A stretch of DNA of 46,072 bases from IMG/VR virus record IMGVR_UViG_3300026097_000038, positions 1-46,072 of that record. One strand, 5' to 3'. Shown piece after piece: positions 32,458 through 41,415 of this stretch (position 1 is the stretch's first letter; every line of letters starts with the position of its first letter). The DNA comes from a virus. Under the pieces are notes generated by a model, which ran no database searches, was not told where the DNA came from, and saw only the letters and a list, made by a program, of their open reading frames with translations. The translations under genes and the position numbers were made by a program.

Positions 32458-32870
32458 TAGATACCTTCCTTCATAAATGTCTTTAGTATGCCGCTAACTC
32501 TAGGCTGACTTACACCGAAGTGGTCCGCTATCTCCCGCTGATAAAAGCCCTCTTCGTACAACCTAAGCATCTCCTTTCTGTCTGTAAGGCTAACCTTACC
32601 TGTAGCCCCTTTTAGTGTATTGTCTGATGGAGACAAAACCTGTAGGTTTACTAAATTGTTATTTAGCTTATTCCCATCTATGTGGTCAACAACAAGACCC
32701 TCTGGCACCCTACCTTTGTAGAACTCATACACGAACCTGTGGACGAAAGTGTTTAACCTTTTTTCCTCTGTATATTGATGGAACTGCTCATAACCAGCAT
32801 TATTCACCCATGGTTTAAGGAGGTAACCTTTCGGGCCTAAAACCTTACCGCACATAGTTGCCTTATACAT
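32457..32870 (-). CDS. free-standing HNH endonuclease with C-terminal helix-turn-helix (4 of 4)
   Basis: 137 residues. VHRFVYEFYKGRVPEGLVVD then HIDGNKLNNNLVNLQVL form the HNH core. The C terminus EEGFYQREIADHFGVSQPRV is a helix-turn-helix likely to add DNA specificity. It lies between phoH and the DUF3310 gene with almost no spacing. Confidence 0.88.
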   Translation of the reverse strand: MYKATMCGKVLGPKGYLLKPWVNNAGYEQFHQYTEEKRLNTFVHRFVYEFYKGRVPEGLVVDHIDGNKLNNNLVNLQVLSPSDNTLKGATGKVSLTDRKEMLRLYEEGFYQREIADHFGVSQPRVSGILKTFMKEGI

Positions 32871-33581
32871 TTATAAACCCTCTTCTAGGAAAACACGCAC
32901 CCATTGCGCACAAATGTCACTCCTGATAATGTCGTCTACACCAAACTCAATGATTGGCACAGGCAACAAGTGCTTCTTCGCTAAGTGGATAACCTTAGTC
33001 AAACCATCAGCTTCTTTGAGGTCGCTCTGTTGAACATCCCCATTAAGCACAATAGTAGTACCTTCACCTACCCGTGTCAATAGCATCTTAAGTTCATGTG
33101 TCGTAATGTTCTGTGTTTCATCGACAATGATAAAGGCATTATCGAAAGACCTACCACGCATGAGAGCAAGGGGAGCCATTTCGATATTACCATTCTTGAT
33201 GCCAGTTTCCACTGTACCTTTCCCTAAGTGCTTCTCTAGTACGTCTAGCACAGGTAAAGCCCACGGCATAGTCTTCTCCGTTAGGTCACCCTTGAGAAAC
33301 CCAAGCTCCTTACCTACGGCTACGTGAGGACGTGTGATAACGATCTTGTCGATCTCTTTGGTAGTGTACAGATCAGCAGCATAGGTAGCTGTAACATACG
33401 TCTTACCTGTACCAGCAGGACCAAGGATGAATATCTGTTGACTGTTCTGTAGAGCCTCGACTAACTCTTTCTGTCGTTCAGTCTTCGGAACCATCCCTGA
33501 TGTTTTCTTATTATCAGCACCCTTGTAGTTAGTCTTACGTCGAGTTCGGGTCTGTTTCTTTGGTGGTTCTGCGTCATTCAT
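32871..33581 (-). CDS. phoH: PhoH-like ATPase
   Basis: 236 residues. Walker A GPAGTGKT at 54-61, then KIVITRPHVAVG and KELGFLKGD, and Walker B IIVDETQN near 151-158 followed by LTRVGEGTTIVLNGD. This is the full PhoH domain, common in marine phages; its role there is unproven and may involve RNA. A basic N-terminal tail precedes the domain. Confidence 0.93.
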   Translation of the reverse strand: MNDAEPPKKQTRTRRKTNYKGADNKKTSGMVPKTERQKELVEALQNSQQIFILGPAGTGKTYVTATYAADLYTTKEIDKIVITRPHVAVGKELGFLKGDLTEKTMPWALPVLDVLEKHLGKGTVETGIKNGNIEMAPLALMRGRSFDNAFIIVDETQNITTHELKMLLTRVGEGTTIVLNGDVQQSDLKEADGLTKVIHLAKKHLLPVPIIEFGVDDIIRSDICAQWVRVFLEEGL

Positions 33582-34021
33582 AAAATAACCAACTCTGCTT
33601 CTGTGTAAGGAATGTGGAAGAACTGTTCACCCTTCTGGATGTATCGTCCCTTGGCTTCACGTAGGCTTTCTTTGGTCAACAGCGTGTCCTTGATACGCCA
33701 TGCCTTAGACATATCCTGTGACAAGATATAGAAGTTTAAGACACCATTGACACCCTCATGCTTGTCTAACAGACGTTGCTTACGTTCTGGAATACGTATC
33801 TCTTTCCAGTCTGTAGGCCAGTCAGCTTTCCATGCGGTCTTAACCTCAGCTTCATTGAAGTAGGTATAGCCACCCTTCTGGGTAACGACATCAACTCCGA
33901 AGTTCTCTTCGTTGCTAACTACAGTGTGTCCCTGAGCCTCTAGGAAGGCTACTAGTTTGTCACGGGCTGGTGTGTCGTAGGCTTCATACAAGGCTCTACT
34001 GAATTGCTTACGTACTGCCAT
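33578..34021 (-). CDS. putative PD-(D/E)XK-type nuclease
   Basis: 147 residues. FGVD44 and EAE59-V-K61 have the spacing of a PD-(D/E)XK core; the text TYFNEAEVKTAWKADWP resembles phage proteins of this type. Could be a resolvase or a recombination nuclease. The match is by motif only. It overlaps the glutaredoxin gene by 14 bases. Confidence 0.5.
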   Translation of the reverse strand: MAVRKQFSRALYEAYDTPARDKLVAFLEAQGHTVVSNEENFGVDVVTQKGGYTYFNEAEVKTAWKADWPTDWKEIRIPERKQRLLDKHEGVNGVLNFYILSQDMSKAWRIKDTLLTKESLREAKGRYIQKGEQFFHIPYTEAELVIL

Positions 34022-34241
34022 TTAGGTGTTCCTTTAGTTCTGTGTAGCCTCCAATGTGTTCACCTGATGGGTCGAACACTTGAGGGACAGTCTTTAGACC
34101 TGACATCACCATTAGCTTTAGTAACCAGCGGTTGTCTGCGTGTTGTACGTTGTACATATCATACGTCTCTCCCGCATCAATAAGTAAAGCCTTGGCACTA
34201 TCACAGAAGTTGCATTGGCTACGTGTCAGGATTGTGTACAT
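34008..34241 (-). CDS. glutaredoxin
   Basis: 77 residues with redox pair C10-N-F-C13, TVPQVF with cis-Pro53, and IGGYTELKEHL, all standard for glutaredoxins. It probably supplies electrons to the neighbouring ribonucleotide reductase. Start overlaps the upstream stop as TAATG. Confidence 0.92.
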   Translation of the reverse strand: MYTILTRSQCNFCDSAKALLIDAGETYDMYNVQHADNRWLLKLMVMSGLKTVPQVFDPSGEHIGGYTELKEHLNGST

Positions 34242-34441
34242 TACTTCCCTTTCCGCTTTAGGTATGCAGTTAAAGCTGAGGCAATGCCCCCCACGAGGGG
34301 GAACAAAGCAAAGATGATAAGGGCTGCATAATCGTAATACATATGCTTTGCCCAGAAGACGTACTCAATAAAGCCTACGCCCACTAACCCTAGTACAACA
34401 AAGTACAGGAATACGTTAAGAGGTGTTACATACTTCATCAT
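34241..34441 (-). CDS. small membrane protein
   Basis: 66 residues with two membrane helices (VFLYFVVLGLVGVGFIEYVF and YAALIIFALFPLVGGIASAL) and a basic C-terminal tail. It is sandwiched between the RNR and glutaredoxin genes with overlaps on both sides. Function unknown. Confidence 0.65.
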   Translation of the reverse strand: MMKYVTPLNVFLYFVVLGLVGVGFIEYVFWAKHMYYDYAALIIFALFPLVGGIASALTAYLKRKGK

Positions 34442-36342
34442 GTCAAATCCACAATCTCACAACTGTCACCAGAACACGCTAGTGTCTGACTACCTGCTGT
34501 GTTGTCCTCTTGCTCATAATCTGATAGTTTAGACCAGTCAATACTTGAGGGCATACACGACAGTAAGGTTTCATAGTCACTCTTGCCAACCTCTTGATAA
34601 GGAGCCTGTTGGTATGTGTGTTCGTTGTACGGTAGAAACGACACACCAGACATCTCATCAAAGTGCTTGTAGACAAAAGCACCTACCTCAAACCACTCGT
34701 CAGCCTTGACGTTAATAGTGACCGAAGGTTTATGCTCACACCATGACCGCTGATAAGCCAACCACATCTCTAGCTGTTCAATAGCTGACATATCAGATGT
34801 CGTCACAGCCCCCTCTGGTGCCTTCATAGGGAAGCTAAACACTGTCGTGCTATCAGGCTTCATTGCACAGGGTTCACTAGGGATACCTTGGTCGATCATA
34901 AACTGGGTCAACGGGTCTTTGTTGTCTCCCCGCACGGTTCTAATGTAGTAGTCACTGTGTCGGGCGTGGATTCCAGAGGCACTATCGACGAGTTGAGATA
35001 CGGTTCCAGAGGGTTTAACGCAGGTGATAGCAGCAGATACAGGAATACCAAGACGACCAGCCCACTCAACATTAGTCTTAACAGCCACTTCTTTAAGGTA
35101 CTCAAGTGTCTTCTCCAACCCTTTGTTCTTTGTCGTCATCAACGGGTTGTCCATGATCCCTGTCAGTGACACACCCAACAATCGTTCTTCCTCAGTGTTT
35201 CTTTGCCACACTTTCCGCAGATAGGGGAACTTGGTGTATGACGATTGGATCGTCCCAAGAATGGTTGCCAGTCGGACTTTTCGTTCAAGTGATTCCACAG
35301 TGTCAGTAGCACGAACAACAACCTCCGTTAAGTTGCAAAATTGATACGGTCGCAGGATAATTTCGCTGCACGGGTTAGTCCCGAAGTCAAAGTTAGGGTC
35401 ACGACGACCATTCTTCTTAGCTTGAGCAACAGAGGCTTGACGGTTGAAGATACCACGTTCACCACTACCGCTTTCTACCAAGCTCATCCACTCACGCATA
35501 AACGACACAGCATCAGGCTTCTCAGTGTAGGACACACTGTTGTTAGCCAATGCACGTTGTGGGTCGTTCTCCCACCATGAGCCTGACTTAGCATGACGCA
35601 TACGGTCATCACTCAGGTTGGACAAAGAGATCATAGCAGACCGACGAACACCACCGACTACAACTACCTCACCAATCTTACACATGATGTCGTGACACTC
35701 AACAGAGGACAGCTTACGACCCTTTGCATTAGTGAACACACGAGTGACAAAGTTGAACAAGTCAATCAAAGGCGCTGGGCCACTAGCACGACCACCAAAG
35801 GTCTTAAGTTTAGCACCAGCAGGACGAATCTTAGACGTGTCCCACTTAGGAATTTCACCACTGTACAGCAATGCAATCACCTGACGCAGAGCCTTAGCCC
35901 AACCCTCTTTACTGTCCTTGACCACAATCACTGTGTCGCTGTTGAACATAGTCTCAGGTACGTCTGGCAGCTTAGAGATAAACTGTCGCTCTACAGAGAA
36001 CCCTACACCTGTGCCACAAAGCAAAATGAACATTGCCTCATCGAAGGACTTAGGGTCATCTACGGGCAGATAAGAACAGTTGTAACCAGCTACGTTGTCA
36101 CGATCCAAGGCAGGACCAGCAGTCATCAAGGCTCGCATAGAGGGCATAACCTCTAGGTCTAGGATAGCTGTCTCAAGCGCATCTGCTGTTGAAATATCAA
36201 CCTTGTTACCGACCAAGTTATCCATGTAACGGTTGACTGTCTCTGACCAAGTTTCTCGTCGTCCTTCCTCATCTAGCCAACGTGCATAACGGCTTGTGTG
36301 AATGAAGGACTGATAGTCTGTGGGAAGGTAGTTGTTTTTCAT
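34438..36342 (-). CDS. nrdJ: adenosylcobalamin-dependent (class II) ribonucleotide reductase
   Basis: 634 residues, like monomeric class II enzymes. Active-site motif N323-P-C325-S-E327, the paired cysteines C89 and C336 (QFCNLTE), and CVKPSGTVSQL for the phosphate loop. The C-terminal ACSGDSCEIVDLT carries shuttle cysteines. It converts ribonucleoside triphosphates to deoxy forms and needs host B12. Overlaps the DUF1127 gene by four bases. Confidence 0.93.
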   Translation of the reverse strand: MKNNYLPTDYQSFIHTSRYARWLDEEGRRETWSETVNRYMDNLVGNKVDISTADALETAILDLEVMPSMRALMTAGPALDRDNVAGYNCSYLPVDDPKSFDEAMFILLCGTGVGFSVERQFISKLPDVPETMFNSDTVIVVKDSKEGWAKALRQVIALLYSGEIPKWDTSKIRPAGAKLKTFGGRASGPAPLIDLFNFVTRVFTNAKGRKLSSVECHDIMCKIGEVVVVGGVRRSAMISLSNLSDDRMRHAKSGSWWENDPQRALANNSVSYTEKPDAVSFMREWMSLVESGSGERGIFNRQASVAQAKKNGRRDPNFDFGTNPCSEIILRPYQFCNLTEVVVRATDTVESLERKVRLATILGTIQSSYTKFPYLRKVWQRNTEEERLLGVSLTGIMDNPLMTTKNKGLEKTLEYLKEVAVKTNVEWAGRLGIPVSAAITCVKPSGTVSQLVDSASGIHARHSDYYIRTVRGDNKDPLTQFMIDQGIPSEPCAMKPDSTTVFSFPMKAPEGAVTTSDMSAIEQLEMWLAYQRSWCEHKPSVTINVKADEWFEVGAFVYKHFDEMSGVSFLPYNEHTYQQAPYQEVGKSDYETLLSCMPSSIDWSKLSDYEQEDNTAGSQTLACSGDSCEIVDLT

Positions 36343-36521
36343 TTTGTTTCTTTTCCTCGTGCATCTTTATCTTCTTGTAGCCACACCAAGCGGTCAATAT
36401 CACCACGGTGTAAACCAATGTCTTTTAGTTCTTTGTCGGTCAAACGGTTTAGCTGTTTGATAGCCTCACGATGCTCCCGCCATGTAGCTAGGTAGTTCAT
36501 GTATCGCCAAAACCATGTCAT
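36339..36521 (-). CDS. DUF1127-like small protein
   Basis: 60 residues. WREHREAIKQLNRLTDKELK followed by DIGLHRGDIDRLVW matches the DUF1127 pattern L-x-x-L-(S/T)-D-x-x-L-x-D-I-G-x-x-R-x-x-I. Host versions in alphaproteobacteria are linked to RNA or phosphate-related regulation. A phage copy may modify host regulation. Overlaps neighbours by ATGA at both ends. Confidence 0.75.
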   Translation of the reverse strand: MTWFWRYMNYLATWREHREAIKQLNRLTDKELKDIGLHRGDIDRLVWLQEDKDARGKETK

Positions 36522-36865
36522 CGTTTGTCTCCACTTCCTTGTAATGTACCACGCTGTTGACGACCAGTTACTTTAGCTAAACTCCATCGGGCTACCGTGG
36601 CTAGGTCAACATTAAGGTCTCGTGCCAGTGCTGCGGCATACCAAAGAACATCCCCTAGTTCGTCTACAATGTCGTCACGATTGAACGTTCCATCACGAAT
36701 AATCTTCTTGACCTTACCCAGTACCTCACCAGCTTCATTAGCTAAACCCATAGCTGGGTAGATCACCTGCGCTGTACTAGGGTAAATAGCTGTCGTTACA
36801 GCCTGTCGCTGGTAACTGTCGAAGTCTAACTCTGACATTGCGTTGATGTCCTCTTGCGTAATCAA
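36518..36865 (-). CDS. MazG-like nucleotide pyrophosphohydrolase
   Basis: 115 residues. MGLANEAGEVLGKVKK supplies E44 and E47; DIVDELGDVLWYAAALA supplies E69 and D72, the metal-binding residues of the MazG all-alpha fold. May hydrolyse (d)NTPs or ppGpp. TTG start at 36865 is supported by GGAAGG seven bases before; ATG 36838 is the alternative. Confidence 0.87.
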   Translation of the reverse strand: MITQEDINAMSELDFDSYQRQAVTTAIYPSTAQVIYPAMGLANEAGEVLGKVKKIIRDGTFNRDDIVDELGDVLWYAAALARDLNVDLATVARWSLAKVTGRQQRGTLQGSGDKR

Positions 36866-37404
36866 TTCATCTTCCTTCCGTAAAACTCAGTTGGTCGCAT
36901 GTCAAAGGCATCAAAGAGATACCAGCAACAGTTGTCTTTCCCTGTACCCTTACTGTCCTCAATCCACTTGACCCTACCCACAGACACAACCTTGGTACAG
37001 TACGTCATGTACATAGCTGATTGCTTAGTGTGCATCCAGTCAGCATCAAACAGTAGCCACGTAGGTGCAATGTTAAGCCAATGCTCAATAAATGGGTGTA
37101 AGAACCTACGATCCCACGGTGGGTTAGTAATGCAGTAGTCAACGACACCATACTCACCAAAGGTCAGGGTTAGTGCATCCGCCTGATGTATGCCTTCCGC
37201 TTTAGGCTCAATGTCACAAGCAAAGATGCACTCCCCATGTCCGTCAGTTAGTTTGTCGATGTGTTTAATCAACCGCCCATCCCCAGCGCAAGGCTCTGCA
37301 AAGTCAAACGCATACGGTAGGTGGTCGATCAGAGGCTCTACAGCATCAATAGGCGTCGGGTAGTAGTCACGGGGTACCCTTGCGAAGTCACTTCGTTTTC
37401 CCAT
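36862..37404 (-). CDS. DNA methyltransferase, N6-adenine type
   Basis: 180 residues. Motif I FAEPCAGDGRL (35-45), motif II acidic D64/E66, and motif IV NPPW (94-97) are those of SAM-dependent amino-methyltransferases. No separate target recognition domain is visible, so it is small. No cognate restriction enzyme adjacent; it may protect phage DNA. Confidence 0.85.
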   Translation of the reverse strand: MGKRSDFARVPRDYYPTPIDAVEPLIDHLPYAFDFAEPCAGDGRLIKHIDKLTDGHGECIFACDIEPKAEGIHQADALTLTFGEYGVVDYCITNPPWDRRFLHPFIEHWLNIAPTWLLFDADWMHTKQSAMYMTYCTKVVSVGRVKWIEDSKGTGKDNCCWYLFDAFDMRPTEFYGRKMN

Positions 37405-37813
37405 CTTCTAGCCACTCCTCTGGGATAAGTTTGTCAGCATACAGGAAACCATGTTTGTCGCACCATTCCCCATATGTTGACTTAGCCCCCTTACTTAACT
37501 TTGCCCTAGAATTACTAAAGACAAACCTAATGTCAAGCTCAGGGTGTTGCTTCTTTACCAACAGATGCTTCTTTCTGTCGGCTGCTACGAACCGTCCCTT
37601 GCTCTCAATTATTATGCCGTTGGGGAGTTCAAAGTCAGGCGTGTAAGTTCTAGTCTCATGCACCTCATACTTGATCTTGAACTCCTCATACTTAAACGAC
37701 ACAGAAGCAGAAGTCAGTTGTTCAGATATTCGGTCCTCTAGTCCTGACCTGTATCCGTACTTCCTGCCTCTTTCGGCGGCTCCCATAGTTCTCCGTTGAA
37801 CCGCCTTAGCCAC
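37388..37813 (-). CDS. T7 gp3-like endonuclease I (Holliday junction resolvase)
   Basis: 141 residues from GTG 37813 (GGGAG six bases upstream); ATG 37786 is possible. YRSGLEDRISEQL carries E26; TYTPDFELPNGIIIESKGRF carries D60, E70 and K72, with spacing almost identical to T7 endonuclease I (E20, D55, E65, K67). FVFSNSRAKLSKG-x3-TYGEW and ADKLIPEEW also match. It resolves branched DNA before packaging and may degrade host DNA. Confidence 0.93.
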   Translation of the reverse strand: MAKAVQRRTMGAAERGRKYGYRSGLEDRISEQLTSASVSFKYEEFKIKYEVHETRTYTPDFELPNGIIIESKGRFVAADRKKHLLVKKQHPELDIRFVFSNSRAKLSKGAKSTYGEWCDKHGFLYADKLIPEEWLEDGKTK

Positions 37814-38469
37814 AACAGTCTCCCATTCTCAATGATCCGTTCTGTGTCGCCATCATATGCTTTGTAGATAGCGTTCCACAAGTCTTCCTCAGTCTCACAT
37901 TCACTCAAGATTTTCTCCGCCTTCTTTGGCCCAATACCATGCAGGCCAATGATGTTATCAGCACGGTCGCCTGTAAGAAGTTGGGTATAAAAGAAAAGTG
38001 TACCCTCGTAGGGGCTAACCTTCTCCCATGTACCTTTACCAAAGTTAAAATGCCAACAAGGTATCTGTAGCATATCCTTATCAATAGAGGCCACCACACA
38101 ATGATAGTCTAGTGCGGCAGCCCCCTTTGCGATAAGATCGTCAGCTTCTTCGTTGTCACTAACGATAGCGTCATACCGTTCTATCATGTGGTCACGACAA
38201 AGACCAAGGTGAATGGGCTTTTCTACCGAAGCCCTGTTCCCTTTGTATGGGTAAGACTTAGCGATGTCGAACCTAAAGTTGGTCTTTCCTGTGAGATAGA
38301 CTTGGTAATCATCCTTGGTTGGAAAGGGAAGGCTTATGGTTTGCTCTAAGATGTAACCTACAAGCTCCTCCACCTTCGCCTTTGCATCCTCTGGAAACAG
38401 GTCTTGAGTGGCAAAGGCTGCACGATAGGCGATGATGTCTCCATCAACTAACACTTTGCCTCTGTCCAT
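37738..38469 (-). CDS. 5'-3' exonuclease, PolA/FEN-like
   Basis: 243 residues. VDGDIIAYRAAF (first metal site), SDNEEADDLIA, VVASIDKDMLQI, and the H3TH motif GDRADNIIGLHGIGPKKAEK are the family blocks. In T7-like phages this enzyme (gp6) removes RNA primers and degrades host DNA. It overlaps endonuclease I by 76 bases. Confidence 0.88.
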   Translation of the reverse strand: MDRGKVLVDGDIIAYRAAFATQDLFPEDAKAKVEELVGYILEQTISLPFPTKDDYQVYLTGKTNFRFDIAKSYPYKGNRASVEKPIHLGLCRDHMIERYDAIVSDNEEADDLIAKGAAALDYHCVVASIDKDMLQIPCWHFNFGKGTWEKVSPYEGTLFFYTQLLTGDRADNIIGLHGIGPKKAEKILSECETEEDLWNAIYKAYDGDTERIIENGRLLWLRRFNGELWEPPKEAGSTDTGQD

Positions 38470-38669
38470 TAGATTTCGCCAAAGACGATGTTACCGTCAT
38501 CCTTCTCGAAGCCTACATCAACAACGTAAGTAAAACCTGCACCATTCATAGCGTCAGTAATAAACTGTGCCATAGTGTACAGGTCTTCTACGTTATCTCG
38601 ACTTGCACTTGAGTGACCTTCGTATCCGTCAAACTCTTTGTCGAATTGGAAGTCAATACTTACTCGCAT
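38469..38669 (-). CDS. small acidic hypothetical protein
   Basis: 66 residues, MRVSIDFQFDKEFDGYEGHS start and VVDVGFEKDDGNIVFGEI end. AGGA seven bases upstream of the ATG and overlap with the exonuclease start (TAATG). Function unknown; placed between SSB-like and exonuclease genes. Confidence 0.6.
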   Translation of the reverse strand: MRVSIDFQFDKEFDGYEGHSSASRDNVEDLYTMAQFITDAMNGAGFTYVVDVGFEKDDGNIVFGEI

Positions 38670-38673
38670 TACG

Positions 38674-39216
38674 TTATCCTACCATAAACAGTTCGTCATC
38701 TGCACTAGATGAGTTTTCTTCCCACGCCACATGGTCGGTTACACCAATGGCAATCAATCGGACACCAGCACCATTTGAGTACGTCTCAAACTGTACCTTA
38801 GCCTTAGTACCATTACCTAGTGTACCATCGTCCTCAAACGACCACCAAGCCTTGTTCTCAGCCCCGTTAGTCAGGTTGACAACCTTTGGTGCGCCACCGA
38901 AGTCTACCTCAGTCGGGTTACCTCGCTTGTCGGTGAAGGTCATAACGTGATCGTGCATACGGGTCAGCTTGATGTACTTACCAATGCCAAAGTCGCTACC
39001 TTGTTTAACACGGTCATTGCCCATTGGCTTAGGGTCCATGCCGCCTTCTAGCAACTCTGTGATTTGATCTTCGCTAGTGAAGTAAGCATTGACAACGTAT
39101 TGTCCGTTGTGTCGTGCTGCTTTCTTAGCTGCATTGTTTTGGTCGCCACCCATATCACGGTTCTCTTCAAATACCTTTGCGTACTCAAGAACCATATCCA
39201 TTGTGTGTTTAGCCAT
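38674..39216 (-). CDS. probable single-stranded DNA-binding protein
   Basis: 180 residues. A beta-rich core (YIKLTRMHDHVMTFTDKRGN, GNGTKAKVQFETYSNGAGVR) suggests an OB fold. The acidic end ADDELFMVG recalls the acidic tail that T7 gp2.5 uses to contact polymerase and helicase. Gene order (polymerase, SSB, exonuclease, endonuclease) supports this. Promoter P2 lies just upstream. Confidence 0.62.
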   Translation of the reverse strand: MAKHTMDMVLEYAKVFEENRDMGGDQNNAAKKAARHNGQYVVNAYFTSEDQITELLEGGMDPKPMGNDRVKQGSDFGIGKYIKLTRMHDHVMTFTDKRGNPTEVDFGGAPKVVNLTNGAENKAWWSFEDDGTLGNGTKAKVQFETYSNGAGVRLIAIGVTDHVAWEENSSSADDELFMVG

Positions 39217-39269
39217 AGTCGGGTCTTCCTCTTGTTTAAGCTGTAGGGTTTACAGCACAGTGTCGGTAA

Positions 39270-39304
39270 TATACTATAGGAACATTTTTTCGAATCTTAT
39301 GCAG
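39270..39304 (-). promoter_or_regulatory. P2: putative phage promoter for the nucleotide metabolism operon
   Basis: Read on the minus strand, it matches P1 at 34 of 35 positions, with AAATGTTCCTATAGTATA at its downstream end. It lies between the PolA stop and the SSB start, 54 bases upstream of that gene. No other promoter-like sequence was noticed in this gap. Confidence 0.75.
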
Positions 39305-39327
39305 TGATTCGGCAATTTATTTTACTA

Positions 39328-41172
39328 TTAGTGAATATCAGCATAAGTGTTGCCGAATTGCACATCTGTCCCTAGTGGTACGTTTAGGTTAATCTCATGG
39401 TTCACGTTGTTGATCCCCATAGACATAATGTTCTCTACCTTATCTTCGTCGCCCTCCTTTGTTAGAACAATGATCTCATCGTGGAATTGACCTATGGTCT
39501 CTAAGCCCATGCCACGACACTCCATAACCCACTTGTCAAAGCAGTAGACCCCTGTACTTTGATTAAGGGTACTAAAGCGGTCTTTCTCACTGCGTAGGCT
39601 ATGCCAGAAGCCTGACACGGGGTTCTGTAGCCACATGGAGCCAAAGAGTTCCCGTGTCTTTAACCTAGAGGCTACCTTCTCAATGGCCCAGTTACGTGAC
39701 CAGAAGGCATCCAGCAGGGTCTTAGCCTCACGTTGGTTCATGCCTGTCTCACGGGCTAGTTTAGCGGCTCCTACACCATACGTAGCACTGTAGTTGACCA
39801 CCTTGTAGTTCTTACGCAGAGCCTTGAGTGATCGTTCACCTGAATTGTGCTTGTCAATGTCATCCTGTGTGACGACACCAGCGTGTTTAGCCAAGTCCAA
39901 GTGTGGGTCAAACCCCTCCTTACTCATTTCCTCTACATAGTCAGGGTCTAACGGTTTCATGTAGTGACGCTTGGTTGTATCCTCTAGTGAGGTCATATCA
40001 GCACCAGCTAGAGTGTAACCATCAGGACACGTAAGGCACCCACGGATCACATCACCATAAGGTTTGTCTACAGATGGTAGATTGACCAGAGGCTTCATGT
40101 GCTTGAACCTGAACGTATTCGTAAGACCTGCTACAGTAGCCTGTAGATAACCGTCTACATGACTGTCTATAAAACTCCTGAGAATACCAGCACGATGAGT
40201 GAGGACGGTAAGGCCATCAAGAAGATCAACAGCAGGATCGCTGGCAGCAAGTTCACGAACACTCTCACACAATTCACTATCTTTCCTAACTTGTTCAAGT
40301 CGTCGTTCCTCTCCAGTTTTCTTGTCACGCAAGAACTTATATGTACGAGGCTTCCACCCCAATGAATACAACCAGTCTTTTACTTGGTCGTTACTGTTTG
40401 GGTTTCCCCGTTCTGTACCTGTCACCACGACCAAACTCTGCGTAGTCTCAGGCATCTTCTGCTCTTTACACAAGGCAACCCATCGTTCACCATGTGACGA
40501 CAGAGAGCCATCTTTCTTGTACATAACCTTCGGTTTGTGACGGGTAGCAGCAAGCACTCGCTTAGGCATAGCATCCGCTAGTTGCTCTACCTTCTCAGAC
40601 TTAAGTGCCATGATTTCGTCGTAGGCTGCTTGTGCTTTATCTACGTCTAGCTTCCACCGCAGGGTTTCTTGCTCCTTGGCGCAGTCCAACTTGAACGACA
40701 GATAGTCCACCAGCTTTGCCTTGTCAGCAGGGTCTTGGTACAATTTGTTCAACTTGATGTCCAAGTCACGCCATAGACGTGCGTTAATCTTAACGTCCTC
40801 ATCGCACCTGTGAGCGTATTCCTCTGGTGTCAGGCTGTCCCAGTCCTTAATGACAGGCTTAGGCACTCCATAGTCCTCTCCGTAGCCCTCAAGGCCATGC
40901 TTGGGTCGATCATGGTTGAGATACCAAGACAGAGCCAAGGTGTCTATCAGACGTGCCTCTACCTTGATACCTAGCACACGTTCCACTGCGGGTATGTCAA
41001 ACCGAATTATGTTGTGACCTACGAGTGTATCGGCCTCAGTGAAGAAGATACGCATAGCCTCATAGTCATACGTGTGGTGTACGTTTCCGTCTGTACCCAT
41101 CCACGACAAGACATGAATCTTGGTCAACTCATCTAATAGACCGTCAGTTTCAATGTCGAATACTGTTGTCAT
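39328..41172 (-). CDS. polA: family A DNA polymerase, T7-like
   Basis: 614 residues. 3'-5' exonuclease residues D6 and E8 (FDIETDG) and D126; polymerase motif A GADMTSLED (D392), motif B R453-x3-K457-x3-Y461-x3-YG, and motif C H564-D-E566. No 5' nuclease domain; that activity is in a separate gene. Tyr occupies the 762-equivalent position. Replicates the phage genome with the primase-helicase. Confidence 0.95.
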   Translation of the reverse strand: MTTVFDIETDGLLDELTKIHVLSWMGTDGNVHHTYDYEAMRIFFTEADTLVGHNIIRFDIPAVERVLGIKVEARLIDTLALSWYLNHDRPKHGLEGYGEDYGVPKPVIKDWDSLTPEEYAHRCDEDVKINARLWRDLDIKLNKLYQDPADKAKLVDYLSFKLDCAKEQETLRWKLDVDKAQAAYDEIMALKSEKVEQLADAMPKRVLAATRHKPKVMYKKDGSLSSHGERWVALCKEQKMPETTQSLVVVTGTERGNPNSNDQVKDWLYSLGWKPRTYKFLRDKKTGEERRLEQVRKDSELCESVRELAASDPAVDLLDGLTVLTHRAGILRSFIDSHVDGYLQATVAGLTNTFRFKHMKPLVNLPSVDKPYGDVIRGCLTCPDGYTLAGADMTSLEDTTKRHYMKPLDPDYVEEMSKEGFDPHLDLAKHAGVVTQDDIDKHNSGERSLKALRKNYKVVNYSATYGVGAAKLARETGMNQREAKTLLDAFWSRNWAIEKVASRLKTRELFGSMWLQNPVSGFWHSLRSEKDRFSTLNQSTGVYCFDKWVMECRGMGLETIGQFHDEIIVLTKEGDEDKVENIMSMGINNVNHEINLNVPLGTDVQFGNTYADIH

Positions 41173-41414
41173 TACCGATAACCCTTCCTGTACACTAAAC
41201 CAGAGTCTATAACTTTCATAAAGTCTAGATAATTACCCACTGGGACATACCAAGTTCTATGCCCTAGTGAGGCCCGACTGATTGCGCATGCAAAATTAAA
41301 GTTGACAAGGCTCCTAATTTTAACTGGGTCGTAGTCGTTAGGTAGGTCAATGTGAACAAACTCCCCTAGTTGAAACTCCCTGTCAAACCTGTCGTTTATG
41401 TTACCAAAAGACAT
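41172..41414 (-). CDS. small hypothetical protein
   Basis: 80 residues between primase-helicase and PolA, overlapping PolA by one base. FDREFQLGEFVHIDLPNDYD and a basic end VYRKGYR; no domain recognised. GAGG nine bases before the ATG. Possibly a replication accessory. Confidence 0.6.
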   Translation of the reverse strand: MSFGNINDRFDREFQLGEFVHIDLPNDYDPVKIRSLVNFNFACAISRASLGHRTWYVPVGNYLDFMKVIDSGLVYRKGYR

Positions 41415-41415
41415 A

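Noticed and set aside
35593-36156. 187-codon plus-strand frame inside the ribonucleotide reductase gene
   Set aside because: Antisense to nrdJ, which is complete and well conserved; no ribosome site and low-complexity Thr/Arg-rich reading.
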